Assembly (NCBI GenBank): GCA_034431435.1
Contig: DAOUDG010000037.1
Coordinates: forward strand, 17,826 to 81,825
Length of the DNA stretch: 64,000 nt
DNA from: JAHCIE01 sp034431435
GTDB taxonomy: Bacteria > Chloroflexota > Anaerolineae > Epilineales > JAHCIE01
Direction: 5' to 3'
Part shown: piece by piece, positions 14,518 through 21,851 of the stretch
Numbering within the stretch: position 1 is the stretch's first letter
How the letters are laid out: the number at the start of each line of letters is the position of its first letter
Program-made: the position numbers and the translations under genes
Notes under the pieces: model-generated
The model's input: only the letters and a program-made list of their open reading frames with translations
Told to the model about the DNA's origin: nothing
The model's database searches: none

Positions 14518-17076
14518 TCAGATCAGCTCCTCTAGCAGTCGCAGTGTCCACCGCTTCGCCAGCGGGTCGGCGTCGGTCGTGGGGCCGATGCAGCCAGGGC
14601 AGCCATTCTCGCACGGGCAGGCGCGAATCAGGCCCAGCGCGTCGTTCATCAGCGTCGCATGCAGCTCGTAGAGGGCGGCGGCGAAGCCCAGGCCGGCCGG
14701 AATCTGCTCATAGACGGTCAGCGTCGGTAGCCCCGTGCCCGCCGCCTTCGACTCGGCCAGCACCCCCAGGTCGCGCGGGTCACACATCAGGTACAGCGGG
14801 GCGAGCTGGCCCACTACGTTCGCCAGCCCGCTCAGCGCGCCCAGGATGCGCTGGTGCTCCTCGGCGCGGCGGTGGCAGCGGTTACACAGCGTCACCAGGT
14901 TCTCGACACGGTTGGCGATCTCGTCGTGGCGGTTCTGGCCGCGCACGTAGCCGAAGCTACGGAAGGGCTTGAGGTGGTGAACGTCGTGCTGGCGGCTGTC
15001 GCGCTCTGGCGCGCCGCACGCCCGGCAGCGGTAGCCATCGCGAGCACGGGCGGCGTCGCGCTGGCGGAACCACGTTGGGCCATAGTCGTTGTGGTCGAAG
15101 CGCCACCAGCCCTCGGCGCGCAGGTGGTCTACCGTGGTCTGGGCGACGCGGAACCAGTAGGCCGTGGTCAGCATCGTCTGCGGCGGCAGGTCAATTTCAC
15201 CCCAACCGAGCGTCTCGTTGGTCCCGAAGCGTACCTGGCGATAGGTGGTCGCCTTGCTCGTCGCCTCAACCTCGCCGTGGGCCACCTGGCCGCCCGGCTG
15301 CTCCGCCTCGGCGAAGGTCGCCACGACCTCGACGGCGACGCTGGCGCTGGCGTCGGTATAGTACTCGACCTGGACAGGGCGCACGTGGGCGTGGCCCGCT
15401 TCCCAGTCCAGGGCGTCGACGTGATACATGGCCCCGTCGTGGAGGTAGATAGCGCCGGGGTGGACGAGGCCAGGGGCGCGACTGCGCTCGACCTCGCCAA
15501 CGCTGCGCGGCGTGTCGGGGCCGTCCTGGCAGGTGATGACGACGCGCTCGGGGCTGGCCGTGCGCAGGCTGACGCCTTCGGCCGGGTAGCCCTCGGCCAG
15601 CCAATGCCACGCCCCACCCGACAGGTGCAGCGACCCTTCCTCGCTCAAGAAGGCGAGGATGTCCTGTATCAGGGCCACGCGATCTGTGTCGCTGTCGCGG
15701 GCCGCGACAGTAGTCCAGCCGCCGAAGGCCTCATCCGTCGTGAAGGGCAACTCGAAGGCGGCGCAGCGGAGATGGTCAGCCAGGATGAGGGCATTGTCCG
15801 CATTGATGAGGGCGCGCTCCGGCGAGGTCCCTGCCCGCTCAGCGCTGCCCCACAGGTAGTCGGGGTGGGCGGCGATATACTGGTCCAGCGGTCCACCGCT
15901 CGCCACCAGGATGGCCGCCGACGGGGTCAGCCGTCGCCCGGCGCGGCCCGCCTGCTGCCAGGCGCTGGCAACGCTACCCGGATAGCCTGCCAGGATGACG
16001 GCGTCCAGCCCGCCGATGTCCACGCCCAACTCTAGGGCATTGGTCGTGACCACGCCGCGTAGCGCGCCCTCGCGCAGGCCCGCCTCGGTGGCGCGGCGCT
16101 CGTGGGGCAGGTAGCCGCCGCGATAGCCGGCGATGGGCTGGCTCACCGAGCGGCGCAGGTTGTGGAGGATGACCTCGGTTGCCAGGCGTGTCGGGGCAAA
16201 GACGGCCGTCTGCACGTCATGGGCCAGCAAGCCCCGCGCCAGTAGTGTGGCCTCCGCGCTCGCGCCGCGCCGGATGCCCAGGTGGCGGTCGACGATGGGC
16301 GGATTGACGGTGATGAGGTGACGCTCGCCGCGTGGCGCGCCGTCATTGTCGACGACGGTCACCGGCGCTTCGACCAGCCGCTCGGCCAGCTCGCCAGGGT
16401 TAGCGATGGTCGCCGAGGACAGGATGAACTGGGGTGACGCGCCGTAGAAGGCGGCGACGCGGCGCAGGCGGCGCAGGACATTGGCGACGTGGCTGCCGAA
16501 GACGCCGCGATAGGTGTGCATCTCGTCCAGTACCACGACGCGCAGACCCTCGAAGAAGGCGGCCCAATTGGTGTGATGCGGCAGGATGCCGGTGTGGAGC
16601 ATGTCGGGGTTAGAGACGATGACGCGGGCCGCCTGGCGGGTGCGGCTGCGCGCCGAGGGCGGCGTGTCACCGTCGTAGGTGGCCGCGCCGATGGGAGCGT
16701 CGAGGGTGTCCTGCCAGCGACCCAGCTCGACCACCTGATCCTGGGCCAGAGCCTTGGTGGGGAAGAGGTACAGGGCGCGGGCGACGGGGTCCGCCAGCAG
16801 CGCCTGGAGGGTAGGCAGGACATAGCACAGAGTCTTGCCCGACGCCGTGGGCGTGACGACGCAGACATTCTCGCCGTCCAGAGCCGCCTGGACGGCCTCG
16901 GCCTGGTGCTGGTAGAGGCCCTGGATGCTACGGCGGCGCAGGCCGTCGACCAGGGGCGGGGCGAGACGCTCGGGCGCGGGGGCGAGGGACGCCGGGCGCG
17001 CGGGCACAACCCGCCAGGCGGTGATCTGGGCGCTATGGTGGGCTTCCATCTCAGCCAGCGCGTCAGCCAGGGACAC
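14518..17076 (-). CDS. mrfA: MrfA (YprA)-like DEAD/DEAH helicase with DUF1998 and embedded HNH motif
   Basis: The protein has 852 residues from GTG 17076 (GAGGACG upstream). The two RecA-like domains have Walker A TPTASGKTLCY (~residue 75), DE-box VLDEMHTYRG (~185), and the C-terminal helicase motifs TNALELGVDIGGLDAVI and QQAGRAGRR. The DUF1998 region carries the family four-cysteine cluster CPCENGCPGC (C820, C822, C826, C829). Unlike the ~750-residue B. subtilis protein, it has an HNH-type insertion at about 670-740: C684/C687, H700-H701, N726, C731/C734 and H735. The frame is continuous with no intein motifs. It is the first gene of the mrfA-mrfB-phosphoesterase-oxidoreductase run and a probable 3'-5' DNA helicase in repair. 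Confidence 0.88.
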   Translation of the reverse strand: MSLADALAEMEAHHSAQITAWRVVPARPASLAPAPERLAPPLVDGLRRRSIQGLYQHQAEAVQAALDGENVCVVTPTASGKTLCYVLPTLQALLADPVARALYLFPTKALAQDQVVELGRWQDTLDAPIGAATYDGDTPPSARSRTRQAARVIVSNPDMLHTGILPHHTNWAAFFEGLRVVVLDEMHTYRGVFGSHVANVLRRLRRVAAFYGASPQFILSSATIANPGELAERLVEAPVTVVDNDGAPRGERHLITVNPPIVDRHLGIRRGASAEATLLARGLLAHDVQTAVFAPTRLATEVILHNLRRSVSQPIAGYRGGYLPHERRATEAGLREGALRGVVTTNALELGVDIGGLDAVILAGYPGSVASAWQQAGRAGRRLTPSAAILVASGGPLDQYIAAHPDYLWGSAERAGTSPERALINADNALILADHLRCAAFELPFTTDEAFGGWTTVAARDSDTDRVALIQDILAFLSEEGSLHLSGGAWHWLAEGYPAEGVSLRTASPERVVITCQDGPDTPRSVGEVERSRAPGLVHPGAIYLHDGAMYHVDALDWEAGHAHVRPVQVEYYTDASASVAVEVVATFAEAEQPGGQVAHGEVEATSKATTYRQVRFGTNETLGWGEIDLPPQTMLTTAYWFRVAQTTVDHLRAEGWWRFDHNDYGPTWFRQRDAARARDGYRCRACGAPERDSRQHDVHHLKPFRSFGYVRGQNRHDEIANRVENLVTLCNRCHRRAEEHQRILGALSGLANVVGQLAPLYLMCDPRDLGVLAESKAAGTGLPTLTVYEQIPAGLGFAAALYELHATLMNDALGLIRACPCENGCPGCIGPTTDADPLAKRWTLRLLEELI

Positions 17077-17166
17077 AGTCGGCGTCCTCGAGGAGTCGGG
17101 ATTAGGGGCCAGGTGAGTGTAGTCCGTTTAGCTCAAATGTGCAAGTGGGCAGGACCCAGGACGAGC

Positions 17167-17217
17167 GACCACCGATCACCAGTTCAACCCGTGGCCGGTG
17201 GCCCATGGTCGGTGGTC
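17167..17217. repeat. Inverted repeat GACCACCGA / TCGGTGGTC
   Basis: Arms at 17167-17175 and 17209-17217 lie in the 139-nt gap between mrfA and the class IV aminotransferase. The arm matches the direct repeats at 3100-3131. It may be a dispersed element or a weak terminator for the aminotransferase gene. Confidence 0.45.
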
Positions 17218-18040
17218 ACGCCACAGGGCGCTCGCTCTCGGCCGCTACCAGGACTGCGAAGCGCGCGGCAATCGCCTGCGTGAGGGGGCCGGGGCGGCCA
17301 TCGCCCACCGCGTCGTCGTTGATGCGCGCGATGGGCATCACCTCCCGCGAGGCGCTGGTGATGAACGCCTCTTGCAGGCGCGGGATATCGATCTGCATGA
17401 CCGGCGCGCGGCGGATGGGCAGCACGCCCTCGGCGGCGCGCAGAACGATGCCGCGCGTCACGCCCGCCAGGACACCCTCCTCGGCGGTGCGCAACTCACC
17501 GTCCAGGATGCCAAAGAAGTTGCTGCTGAAGCCTTCCAGGATGGCCCCACTTCCGTCCACCATCAGCACCTCGTGGACGCCTGGCGGTAGCTGGCCCTTC
17601 AGTTCGCGGGATGGCGCGATGAAGGCCGTGGACTTGGCGCGCGGGTTCTGGCGCGCCATGAGCATCGTGACCGCCGCCACGCCATCGCGGTACAGTTCGG
17701 GCGGATAGGGTGCAAAGGGTTCGACCGTGACGTAGATGGGCGCGCCCGCCGCGGGCACGGTGACGCGCAGCCGCGCCTCGGGGTAGCGCGTCGCGGCCAG
17801 GGCATCGGCGAGGGCGTGGCGCAGTGCGGCCTCATCGACGCTCGCCGCGCCGTTCAGCAGGCGCAGCGACTCGGCCAGCCGCGCCAGATGGTGGGGTAGA
17901 TCGAGGCAGCGGTCGCCGCCGTAGGTGCGCAGGGTGGTGTACACGCCCTGGGGCAAGGCGTGCGACACCTCGTCGAGGGTCGCGCCGGGGACATCGACGG
18001 CGCGCAGGCCGGTATGGGTAACTTCGAACGTGGTGGGCAT
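17216..18040 (-). CDS. Class IV aminotransferase (IlvE / aminodeoxychorismate lyase-like)
   Basis: The protein has 274 residues; the ATG at 18040 follows TTGGAGG. Class IV fold-type landmarks are GVYTTLRTYGG near 32, the PLP lysine in NPRAKSTAF (K136), the ILEGFSSNFFGI segment that binds cofactor phosphate, and GVTRGIVL. It would use PLP to transaminate a branched-chain or D-amino acid, or lyse 4-amino-4-deoxychorismate. The N-terminal domain is close to aminodeoxychorismate lyase in length, but no partner pabA/pabB gene is in view, so substrate is undecided. It starts 13 nt after the methyltransferase stop, so they form an operon. Confidence 0.85.
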   Translation of the reverse strand: MPTTFEVTHTGLRAVDVPGATLDEVSHALPQGVYTTLRTYGGDRCLDLPHHLARLAESLRLLNGAASVDEAALRHALADALAATRYPEARLRVTVPAAGAPIYVTVEPFAPYPPELYRDGVAAVTMLMARQNPRAKSTAFIAPSRELKGQLPPGVHEVLMVDGSGAILEGFSSNFFGILDGELRTAEEGVLAGVTRGIVLRAAEGVLPIRRAPVMQIDIPRLQEAFITSASREVMPIARINDDAVGDGRPGPLTQAIAARFAVLVAAESERPVA

Positions 18041-18053
18041 GAACCTCCAATCT

Positions 18054-18746
18054 TTACTTGCTTCTTGCTCTGCCTACGATGCCCGCTCCCTCCATCGTTA
18101 TGGTGGCCGTCGCGTCGGTGAAGCCTGCCGCGGCGAGGGTGGTGGTCAGGGTGGCCGGGCTGAACCGGGCATGCAGCCCGCTCATGGCGCGCCAGCCGAC
18201 CATCGAGATGAAGAAGCGCAGCCCGCCCCGCGTGAGCCGCGCCCACTGGCCGGGCGATAGGCGGCCGTCGGCCGGTTCGAGAAAGGCGACGTGGCCGCCT
18301 CGTTTCAGGGTGCGGCGCGCCTCGGCCAGCACGGCCTCTCGCGCCGGGACGAGGTACAGGAAGCTGTGCCCTGTCATCAGGTCGAAGCTGGCATCGGGGA
18401 AGGGCAGGCGAGCGGCGTCGGCCAGCAGCGCCGTCAGCCCCGGCCCCCGCGCCGCGACGCGGGCCGCGCGCTGGACCATCGCCGGGGCGCGGTCGAGCAT
18501 CACGACGCGGGCATCTGGGCGGGCGCGGCGCATGGCGCTCGCCGAGTTGCCCGGCCCCGCGCCGAGGTCGAGGATGCGCGGGGCCGCCACGTCATCCAGC
18601 CCACGGGTGAGGCTTGCCGCGCTGGCCTGCCACATGGCCTGTGTGGTGATGAGGTCGTAGCCTTGCGCGACGACATCGAAGACACGATGCGTGGCGCGCG
18701 GGTCGGAGATCCAACGTAGCAGGTCCTGGGGCCAGACGAGGCGCAT
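18054..18746 (-). CDS. Class I SAM-dependent methyltransferase (UbiE/COQ5-like)
   Basis: The protein has 230 residues. The SAM-binding motif I ILDLGAGPGNSASAM lies near residue 58, motif II ends in VVMLDRAPAMVQRA, and the post-motif ALLADAARLPFPDASFDL is typical of the Methyltransf_11/UbiE group. A first ~50-residue helical region has HRVFDVVAQGYD, a pattern common in quinone and lipid methyltransferases. The C-terminal RFFISMVGWRAM segment is hydrophobic and could contact a lipid substrate. No quinone pathway genes are nearby, so the substrate is open. It is probably co-transcribed with the class IV aminotransferase. Confidence 0.82.
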   Translation of the reverse strand: MRLVWPQDLLRWISDPRATHRVFDVVAQGYDLITTQAMWQASAASLTRGLDDVAAPRILDLGAGPGNSASAMRRARPDARVVMLDRAPAMVQRAARVAARGPGLTALLADAARLPFPDASFDLMTGHSFLYLVPAREAVLAEARRTLKRGGHVAFLEPADGRLSPGQWARLTRGGLRFFISMVGWRAMSGLHARFSPATLTTTLAAAGFTDATATITMEGAGIVGRARSK

Positions 18747-18762
18747 GAAACACTCGCTCGTT

Positions 18763-18791
18763 TTGACATAGGGGAGGGTCGCGTCTAGAAT
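18763..18791 (+). promoter_or_regulatory. Promoter of the 73-residue protein gene
   Basis: TTGACA (18763-18768), a 17-nt spacer and TAGAAT (18786-18791), with the start codon about 30 nt further on. Confidence 0.78.
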
Positions 18792-18820
18792 CCTGACAGA
18801 CTACGACGAGAGGCGTGCCT

Positions 18821-19042
18821 ATGGAGAATACGGCTGAAGTACCCCACGTGACCATCAAGCGCAAGGACCGCACGATGGTCTTTGCGCCTACCGAGGTGGA
18901 GAAGATTCGCACCGTTGCCAGCGGTCGGGTCAGCTGGGACCGCCGCACCAATCGCTGGAAGGCCGTGGGCGAGTTGGATGAACTGGCCGACATCCTGACT
19001 CAGGCGGGCTACCAGGTCAAGCTGGTCGGTCCCAAGGTTTAG
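18821..19042 (+). CDS. Small protein of unknown function (73 residues)
   Basis: The ATG at 18821 follows GAGAGGCG; a GTG at 18815 is possible. The protein is charged and soluble (MENTAEVPHVTIKRKDRT), with a mixed beta/helix pattern and the segment SWDRRTNRWKAVGELDELAD. It has no signal peptide, Cys cluster or recognisable domain. A near-consensus promoter and a strong GC-rich terminator stem frame the gene, and its codon use resembles its neighbours, so it is very likely expressed. I do not recognise the family. Confidence 0.75.
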   Translation: MENTAEVPHVTIKRKDRTMVFAPTEVEKIRTVASGRVSWDRRTNRWKAVGELDELADILTQAGYQVKLVGPKV

Positions 19043-19063
19043 TGGCTTGTCCGCCTGGTTCGA

Positions 19064-19103
19064 GCGCCGCGCCTGGGGCACAGGCTGTCACCCGGCGCGG
19101 CGC
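19064..19103. terminator. GC-rich hairpin between convergent small genes
   Basis: A perfect 10-bp stem (GCGCCGCGCC 19064-19073 with 19094-19103) and a 20-nt loop. On the plus strand GTGTTTGCG follows. It probably ends both flanking genes. Confidence 0.6.
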
Positions 19104-19112
19104 GTGTTTGCG

Positions 19113-19460
19113 TCACGCGACGCCCTCGTCCCACTCGGCCAGGGTCTGCGCCAGGGCAACCAGGCTCGCGCCGCTGTGCGTACCCAGCAGGCCTTCGACC
19201 GCGTAGCGTCGGGTCGAGGTCGGCGCGAAATCGGGTGCGGTCACGATGGCCTGGACGGCGGCGGCGATGTCGCGTCGCGCGTCGGGCAGCCAGTCGCGAA
19301 TCTCCTCCAGCCAGCGGATGGCATAGGCGATCTCTGGCTGCGGGGTCCGGCTGACCGGCCGGCTCGTCCAGGGCGGGGGCGGCTCCGCAGGCGGTGCGCC
19401 ACTCCACAGTCGTCTCAGTCGTTCCAACACAAGCGCCTCACGCTGCTGTATCCTGCCCAT
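19113..19460 (-). CDS. Hypothetical protein (115 residues)
   Basis: The frame from ATG 19460 reads MGRIQQREALVLERLRRLW, a Pro-rich linker, then a helical region with AYAIRWLEEIRDWLPDARRD and AQTLAEWDEG. It has no membrane segment or motif that I recognise. A TATACT box (with TTGGTG 17 nt upstream) directly abuts the ATG, so transcription may begin inside the annotated start and a GTG downstream (ALV-LERL) may be the true start. Function unknown. Confidence 0.55.
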   Translation of the reverse strand: MGRIQQREALVLERLRRLWSGAPPAEPPPPWTSRPVSRTPQPEIAYAIRWLEEIRDWLPDARRDIAAAVQAIVTAPDFAPTSTRRYAVEGLLGTHSGASLVALAQTLAEWDEGVA

Positions 19461-19519
19461 AGTATAAGAGTTTCCAACGCTGCCACCAATGCCAGCGGTG
19501 GTGATTCTTCTTGCCTGAG

Positions 19520-19578
19520 AACGCGAAGGGAAGAAATGATGTCTTCTTCGAGTCTTCGTGCCTCTGGGCCTTCGCGTT
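19520..19578. repeat. Inverted repeat AACGCGAAGG / CCTTCGCGTT ahead of the glycosyltransferase gene
   Basis: Arms at 19520-19529 and 19569-19578 with a nested GAAGA/TCTTC pair. It resembles the hairpin at 49134-49188 (shared CGCGAAGGGA, CTTCGTGC and CCTTCG words). The left arm covers the Shine-Dalgarno of the short leader frame. Confidence 0.6.
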
Positions 19579-19595
19579 ACCCCAGCCGGTGGTGA
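19536..19595 (+). CDS. Possible 19-codon leader ORF coupled to the glycosyltransferase gene
   Basis: ATGATG at 19536 follows AAGGGA with good spacing and encodes 19 residues rich in Ser and Arg. Its TGA (19593-19595) overlaps the GTG start of the next gene (GTGA). The next gene has no Shine-Dalgarno of its own, so coupling is plausible. The frame also lies inside the dispersed hairpin, so it may be fortuitous. Confidence 0.35.
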   Translation: MMSSSSLRASGPSRYPSRW

Positions 19596-21784
19596 GAACT
19601 CGACGCCTGATACTGGCGGTGATAGCCGGGCTGTATGTGGCGCTCGCCGCCCTCTATGCCTGGACGACGCCGCTGTTTGAAGCGCCTGACGAGACGTGGC
19701 ACTTCTGGTACGTCAAGCACCTCGCCGACGGCGGTGGACTGGCGGTGGGCGACCCCGGCGCGCGGGCGCCGTGGCGGCAGGAGGGTACGCAGCCGCCGCT
19801 GTACTACCTCATGGCGGCGCAGGTCATTCGTGGTATAGATACCGCCGACGCTCCTGTCCTGATTCTCAACAATCCCCACTCCATCGTCGGCCGCGCCGAC
19901 ATGCCGGGCAACCACAATGCCGTTGTTCCCGTGCCGCGCGACCCGCTGCAAGGCACGGCGCGCGCGGCGCAGACGGCGCGCCTGCTGAGTGTCGCGCTGG
20001 GCCTGGTAACAGTCCTGGCAGCCTACGGCCTGGGCCGTCAGACTTTCCCCGATAACCCGCTCATCGCCCTGGGCGCGGCGGGCGCGGTGGCCTTCAACCC
20101 TCAGTTTCTGTTCCTGTCGGGCAGCATCAATAACGACAATCTGGTCATCGCCACGGCGACCGTTGGCCTGTGGCTGCTGACGCGCTGGCTGCGCCGGCCG
20201 CCGTCGTGGCCGGGGCTGGCGCTGCTGGGCGTGGTGGGCGGTGTAGCGGCCCTGGCGAAGCTGTCGGGCCTGGCCCTCATCGCCTTCATCGTGCTATGTG
20301 TCAGCCTGCGCGCGCTGCGCCGACGCTCCTGGCGCGACCTGCTGGTGTGGAATGCGGTTCTCATCGGGCTGCCGCTGCTCATCGCGGGCTGGTTCTACTG
20401 GCGTAACTTCCAACTCTATGGCGACCCACTGGCGATCCAGGTTCACCTCGACCTGTCGGGGCGGCGCAACCCGCGCCCCTCCGCCGCCCAACTGTGGGCC
20501 GAGCTAGAGAGCGTGCGCCGCTCGTTCTGGGGTGTCTTCGGCTGGTTCAACGTGGTGGGGCCGGAGTGGCTGGCCTGGCTGTATGATGCCCTGGCCGTCG
20601 CCGCCCTGGTGGGCGTGGTCGTCGGTGTCTGGCGCGCCTGGTGCGGCGACCGGGGCGTCCTGCCCTGGGTCGCCCTGCTGGCCGCCTGGGCGGGCATCGT
20701 TGTCGTCAGCCTGCTGCGCTGGATGAGCCTCATCAAGTCGGCCCAGGGGCGGCTGCTGTTCCCCGCCCTGGCCGCGCTGGCGGTCCTGGGCGTGTGGGGG
20801 CTGACCCAACTCGCCCCGCGCTGGCAGCGGGTGACGGTGGGCGCGGTCGCGATGGGCATGGCCCTGGCGGCCGCAGCCATCCCGCCCCTGGTCATCGCTC
20901 CCGCCTACGCCCTGCCGCCCCGCCTGGACCCGGCGACGGTCGCCATTCCCAACCGCGTCGATATCGACTTCGGCGGGCAGCTCCGGCTGCTCGGCTACGA
21001 GGTCGCTCCAGAGATCACGCCCGGCGGCCTCGCGCCCCTGACCCTGTACTGGCAGGCGTTGCAGCCGATGGACGCCAACTACTCAGTGTTCGCACAACTG
21101 GTGGATGAGCAGGGGCAGCGCGTGGCGGGCCTCGATACCTACCCCGGTCTGGGCAGCTACCCCACCCGCCGTTGGGAGGTGGGGCCGGTCATCAAGGACA
21201 GCCTGTACATCCCCGTCGGCGCACAGGTGGACGCGCCGCGCTCTTTCGGCGTCGTCGTTGGCGTGACCGACCGCGCTCGCAACACCCGCCTACCCGCCAG
21301 CCGCGATGGCCAACCGGCCGGCGATACGGCCGCCCTGGGCAGCCTGTTCGTGCGTCCCGCCGACCCGGCCTGGCAGCCGCCCCACCCGACGGGCGCGACC
21401 TTCGGCGACGCCGCCGAGCTAGCCGGTTACGAGTTGAGCGCGACCACCGCCCGCCCCGGCGACACCCTGACCCTGACCCTCTACTGGCGGGCGCGCCAAC
21501 CCCTGCCCGCCGACTACACGGTGTTTGTGCATCTGGGCGACGGCGATCCCCTGGCCGCCCAGGCCGACGGCCCGCCCCTGAGCGGCCTCGCCCCCACCAG
21601 CCGCTGGCAGCCAGGCCAACTCATCCGCGAGACGCGCATCCTCACCCTGCGCCCCGACACGGCCCCCGGCGTCTACCCCTTGCGCATTGGCCTCTACCTG
21701 CCGACGACGGGCGAGCGCCTGCCCCTGACGGCGGGCGGGCCGGGGGATGCGGTGACCGCGGGGAATGTGGCGCTCGAACGATGA
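19592..21784 (+). CDS. Large membrane glycosyltransferase-like protein (GT-C / DUF2142 type) with C-terminal beta domains
   Basis: The protein has ~730 residues from GTG 19592 (an in-frame GTG one codon earlier is an alternative). After a TM segment comes FEAPDETWHFWYVKH, the luminal Asp-Glu loop seen in GT-C fold enzymes, then EGTQPPLYYLMAAQ. About 11 hydrophobic segments run to residue ~450, including NPQFLFLSGSINNDN, a conserved loop of this group. The last ~280 residues form two extracytoplasmic beta-sandwich modules, each with TLYWQA or TLYWRA and a VFxxL pattern. Such proteins transfer sugars from polyprenyl phosphate donors in envelope assembly; the acceptor is unknown. It is convergent with the DUF4129 operon. 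Confidence 0.75.
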   Translation: MRTRRLILAVIAGLYVALAALYAWTTPLFEAPDETWHFWYVKHLADGGGLAVGDPGARAPWRQEGTQPPLYYLMAAQVIRGIDTADAPVLILNNPHSIVGRADMPGNHNAVVPVPRDPLQGTARAAQTARLLSVALGLVTVLAAYGLGRQTFPDNPLIALGAAGAVAFNPQFLFLSGSINNDNLVIATATVGLWLLTRWLRRPPSWPGLALLGVVGGVAALAKLSGLALIAFIVLCVSLRALRRRSWRDLLVWNAVLIGLPLLIAGWFYWRNFQLYGDPLAIQVHLDLSGRRNPRPSAAQLWAELESVRRSFWGVFGWFNVVGPEWLAWLYDALAVAALVGVVVGVWRAWCGDRGVLPWVALLAAWAGIVVVSLLRWMSLIKSAQGRLLFPALAALAVLGVWGLTQLAPRWQRVTVGAVAMGMALAAAAIPPLVIAPAYALPPRLDPATVAIPNRVDIDFGGQLRLLGYEVAPEITPGGLAPLTLYWQALQPMDANYSVFAQLVDEQGQRVAGLDTYPGLGSYPTRRWEVGPVIKDSLYIPVGAQVDAPRSFGVVVGVTDRARNTRLPASRDGQPAGDTAALGSLFVRPADPAWQPPHPTGATFGDAAELAGYELSATTARPGDTLTLTLYWRARQPLPADYTVFVHLGDGDPLAAQADGPPLSGLAPTSRWQPGQLIRETRILTLRPDTAPGVYPLRIGLYLPTTGERLPLTAGGPGDAVTAGNVALER

Positions 21785-21851
21785 CATGCAAGGCCGACGA
21801 GCCTCGCCCAGGGCGACACCCCTGGCTACCATCGGTCCACTCGCCTCCCAA

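Noticed and set aside
14880..15060. Homing endonuclease or intein inside mrfA
   Set aside because: The reading frame is continuous with no splice-junction residues or intein blocks; the HNH is simply inserted in the protein.
13440..16035. Two long plus-strand ORFs (510 and 393 aa) opposite mrfB and mrfA
   Set aside because: Both are antisense to genes with clear conserved motifs and have no coherent domain.
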